Below are positions 6,335-8,045 of a DNA stretch of 8,045 nt, piece by piece; position 1 is the first letter of the stretch, and each line of letters begins with the position of its first letter. The DNA is from Verrucomicrobiales bacterium (GTDB taxonomy: Bacteria; Verrucomicrobiota; Verrucomicrobiia; Verrucomicrobiales; DEV007), in contig JABDJT010000065.1 in assembly GCA_013003335.1 (NCBI GenBank), forward strand, positions 1 to 8,045. Reading direction: 5' to 3'. The position numbers were made by a program, and so were the translations under genes. Below the pieces are notes generated by a model. The model made no database searches and had not been told where the DNA came from. It saw only the letters and a program-made list of their open reading frames with translations.

Positions 6335-7477
6335 CTAGGCAGCATCCCGCCGGGGAATGGGTGGCGGAACGGTTCGGGGATCGGGAAGGGGCTCACCGTC
6401 TTTCCGTGGTGCGCGGTCTACGAAATGCGCCCAATGCATTGGGCTCTCGGGGTGAAAGAGACCGATCAGCCGACCGTCAGTAATCACCGGAAGGGAGGAT
6501 TGCTTTGCTTTTTCCGCTGCGGAAAGAGCTTCGAACACCTCCGTTTCCGGCGTGGTGGTGACGAAGTCCCTTCGCAGGAGGTCCACGGCGGTTTGGTGCT
6601 GTTCGGGCTGAATTCTACGGACGTCCGGCTCGTCGATGAGGCCGTGTAATCTGCCTTCTTCCACAACCGGAATGGTTTTCTGGCCTGTCCGAATGAAAAG
6701 GTCGAGAATGGAGTGGATGGGTGCGGAGGGGCTCACGGATACGAATTGATCCCGCATGAAATGACTGACTCGCAGCCCCCGGATTTTTTCCAGGAACCGG
6801 ACGGAACGAAGTTCCCCCTCCGCGCCGAGGAATACAAATCCAGCGATCAGCAACAGGAACGGCGAGAGAAAAAAGGCGGCGAGACCGAGGAGAAGGGCGA
6901 ACCCCTGTCCGATTCGTGCTGCAATCGTCGTGGCCTGCAACCGGCCGGTGACGGAGGAAAGGACGGAACGGAGGATGCGTCCTCCGTCCATGGGAAACGC
7001 GGGGATCAGGTTGAACAGGGCCAGGATCGCGTTCGCGGCGAACAGCTTGGCGACCATGCCGAGTGCGGTCGTTTGATTGAAGGGGGCGATGAATTCTGCA
7101 GGATTCACGAAAAACAAAAAGGGAGCCAGGATCAGACAAATCGCCACGTTCACCGCGGGGCCGGCCGCGGTGATCCAGAATTCGTGGGTCCATTTCTCCG
7201 GGATCCGGTCCATGGATGCGACACCGCCAATCGGGGAAAGCGTAATGCTGCGGGTGTTGACTCCGAAACGACGGGCGGTGAGCGCGTGGCCGAATTCGTG
7301 GAGAACCACGCAAAGGAAAACGAGGATCAGGAAAACTGTCCCGACCCCGGCGGCCTTGAGAGATTCACTGGCGGCGTAGTTGCTGAATGCCGCGAAAAGG
7401 ATCAGCAGGCTGAACGTCCAGTGAATCCGGACGGGGATACCGGCGATTCGACCGAGTGAGAGTGAAGGTCCAAGCAT
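6335..7477 (-). CDS. Site-2-protease-type M50 metalloprotease with C-terminal CBS domains
   Basis: This is a polytopic inner-membrane zinc protease of 380 residues, expected to cut substrates within the membrane. It begins with the LGRIAGIPVRIHWTF pattern typical of the CBS-containing (Rip3-like) M50 branch. The zinc motif HEFGH places ligands at His60 and His64 and the catalytic Glu at 61. The third ligand is Asp164 in NLIPAFPMDGGR (156-167). Hydrophobic segments lie near 20-33, 44-62, 103-124, 142-160 and 190-218. A CBS pair follows at roughly 236-290 and 303-350, then a proline- and arginine-rich tail. CBS domains in this group are thought to sense adenosyl nucleotides or similar ligands and regulate cleavage; the substrate here is unknown. 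The first CBS keeps the aspartate of its GLIDEPDVRR motif, while the second ends in GLFHPESPMHW and looks degenerate. No anti-sigma factor gene or other obvious substrate is adjacent. The next gene downstream starts 79 bases away. Confidence 0.93.
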   Translation of the reverse strand: MLGPSLSLGRIAGIPVRIHWTFSLLILFAAFSNYAASESLKAAGVGTVFLILVFLCVVLHEFGHALTARRFGVNTRSITLSPIGGVASMDRIPEKWTHEFWITAAGPAVNVAICLILAPFLFFVNPAEFIAPFNQTTALGMVAKLFAANAILALFNLIPAFPMDGGRILRSVLSSVTGRLQATTIAARIGQGFALLLGLAAFFLSPFLLLIAGFVFLGAEGELRSVRFLEKIRGLRVSHFMRDQFVSVSPSAPIHSILDLFIRTGQKTIPVVEEGRLHGLIDEPDVRRIQPEQHQTAVDLLRRDFVTTTPETEVFEALSAAEKAKQSSLPVITDGRLIGLFHPESPMHWAHFVDRAPRKDGEPLPDPRTVPPPIPRRDAA

Positions 7478-7591
7478 GGAATTGTATGGGGTGGGATATC
7501 ACAAAGTAGAGCGTTTCGGAATGGCAAATCTGCCTGCAAACCGCTTACAGGAAATACGCGGTCGACAGGAAGGGTGGATCCATCGGGGTCG

Positions 7592-7679
7592 ATTAGCAGG
7601 GCTAATGAGGTGAGGGGCCTCCGCCCCAGTTTCAGGCGAAAACTGATGCAGCGACAGCTTCGCGATAAGTTCACCTTAT
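7592..7679. repeat. Cluster of five small hairpins upstream of the propeller gene
   Basis: Five perfect inverted repeats follow one another in 88 bases: ATTAGC-agg-GCTAAT (7592-7606), GGGGC-ctcc-GCCCC (7614-7627), CAGTTT-7 bases-AAACTG (7627-7645), GCGA-cagct-TCGC (7651-7663) and ATAAG-ttcac-CTTAT (7665-7679). None is followed by a clear T-run on either strand. They could be regulator binding sites or a structured leader if transcription starts further upstream than the candidate promoter. The shorter stems alone would be unremarkable. Confidence 0.35.
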
Positions 7680-7705
7680 TTCCGCGAAAATGCGTAAAAA
7701 TCCCG

Positions 7706-7734
7706 TTGCAGGAAAACAGGGCAAATCCTAATCT
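7706..7734 (+). promoter_or_regulatory. Weak candidate promoter of the propeller gene
   Basis: TTGCAG (7706-7711) and TAATCT (7729-7734) are separated by 17 bases, and the -10 ends 12 bases before the ATG at 7747. Each hexamer matches the sigma-70 consensus at only about half its positions; the spacing and the similar placement of two other candidate promoters in this window are the main support. Confidence 0.22.
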
Positions 7735-7746
7735 TGGGGCCGCTTT

Positions 7747-8045
7747 ATGAACGTGAACACCTTTCTCCGATCACTTTTCGCTCTTGCTGCCCTCGCAGTC
7801 TCCGGACCTCAGATTCAGGCGCAGGATGATATTCACAAGGGAAACTGGCTGTCGTGGCGCGGTCCGCTGCAATCCGGGGTGAGCCTGGAAAGTTACGAAG
7901 GTTACGAATTCAACGAAACGCCGGTGTGGACAGACGAAATTGCAGGCCGTGGAACGCCGGTGGTATTCAACGGACGCCTCTATTCCTGGGCCTACCGCGG
8001 GAAGGGGCCGGACCTTGAGGAGGTCGTGCAGGCACGGGACGAGAA
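7747..8045 (+). CDS. Secreted PQQ-like beta-propeller protein, 3' partial
   Basis: Only the first 99 codons are in the window. The start gives a signal peptide (MNVNTFLRSLFALAALAVSG), with likely cleavage near QIQA-QDD, so the protein is exported. The mature N-terminus has the WLSWRGPLQSGVS motif. Together with PVWTDEIAGRGTPVVFNGRLYSW this is the usual opening of the PQQ-binding-like (WD40-like, PF13360-type) propeller proteins common in Planctomycetota and Verrucomicrobiota, where W-x-x-W-R-G-P comes before the first blade and a GxPVV.nG.lY strand belongs to it. These proteins are usually several hundred residues long and vary in function (alcohol-dehydrogenase-like, scaffold or binding). 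Cofactor binding and enzymatic activity cannot be judged from this fragment. No strong Shine-Dalgarno is seen; a GGGG about 7 bases before the ATG is the only candidate. Confidence 0.75.
   Translation, partial: MNVNTFLRSLFALAALAVSGPQIQAQDDIHKGNWLSWRGPLQSGVSLESYEGYEFNETPVWTDEIAGRGTPVVFNGRLYSWAYRGKGPDLEEVVQARDE

Larger units (their letters stand above)
7478..7746. other. Divergent intergenic region between the M50 protease and propeller genes
   Basis: This 269-base region should hold the promoters of both flanking genes. On the minus strand TACAAT lies 3 bases before the protease ATG, which is too close to be its -10 if the start is right, and I see no other convincing protease promoter. A minus-strand frame runs across most of the region, but its translation (MNLSRSCRCISFRLKL...) has no recognisable features and reads as chance. 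The right-hand part contains the hairpin cluster and the candidate promoter listed separately. Confidence 0.6.

Noticed and set aside
5140..6483. A 447-codon open frame on the plus strand, longer than the hydrolase it overlaps
   Set aside because: It lies antisense to the hydrolase and the end of the protease gene, both of which have clear catalytic motifs. Its translation shows no domain, signal or membrane pattern. GC-rich codon usage commonly leaves the opposite strand open like this.
7478..7489. TACAAT just before the protease ATG as its -10 box
   Set aside because: It ends only 3 bases before the ATG, so initiation would fall within or after the start codon, and no matching -35 is found at 16-18 bases.
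7402..7674. A 90-codon minus-strand frame over the protease start and divergent spacer
   Set aside because: It overlaps the protease N-terminus in another frame, and its translation looks like random Ser/Arg/Pro-rich sequence with no domain.

Overview
The window looks like a housekeeping and accessory stretch of a Verrucomicrobiota chromosome; Planctomycetota is the second choice. The argument rests on a DUF1501 protein, a very large FtsX-type permease, a secreted alpha/beta hydrolase and a secreted PQQ-like propeller protein, a mix typical of these phyla. Starts without clear Shine-Dalgarno sequences fit too. The DNA is GC-rich by eye. I see no rRNA, tRNA, CRISPR array, insertion sequence, phage gene or integrase.

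Layout: a DUF1501 gene (+), missing its N-terminus at the window edge, runs to 1275 and meets an FtsX/MacB-type ABC permease (-) tail to tail, with 9 bases between stops. Upstream of the permease is a non-coding spacer of about 150 to 170 bases (4612-4765) with inverted repeats and an imperfect direct repeat. Next, all on the minus strand, are a 71-residue basic protein of unknown function (4766-4981), a secreted serine hydrolase (5029-6255) and a site-2-type M50 metalloprotease with a C-terminal CBS pair (6335-7477). A 269-base divergent spacer with a run of small hairpins separates this protease from a secreted beta-propeller protein (+) that starts at 7747 and leaves the window.

The genes do not form an obvious pathway. 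Most act at or beyond the inner membrane: two have signal peptides, two are polytopic membrane proteins, and the DUF1501 protein is expected to be exported. The minus-strand genes are co-directional, but promoter-like sequences directly before the hydrolase and the small basic gene suggest separate transcription. The best -10 matches end only 9-12 bases before the start codon, implying very short leaders, in keeping with the missing ribosome binding sites.

I found no convincing new multi-gene system. The items most worth a second look are the small basic protein with a palindrome inside its promoter, the structured and repeat-bearing spacer before the permease, the permease without an adjacent ATPase, and the hairpin cluster before the propeller gene.
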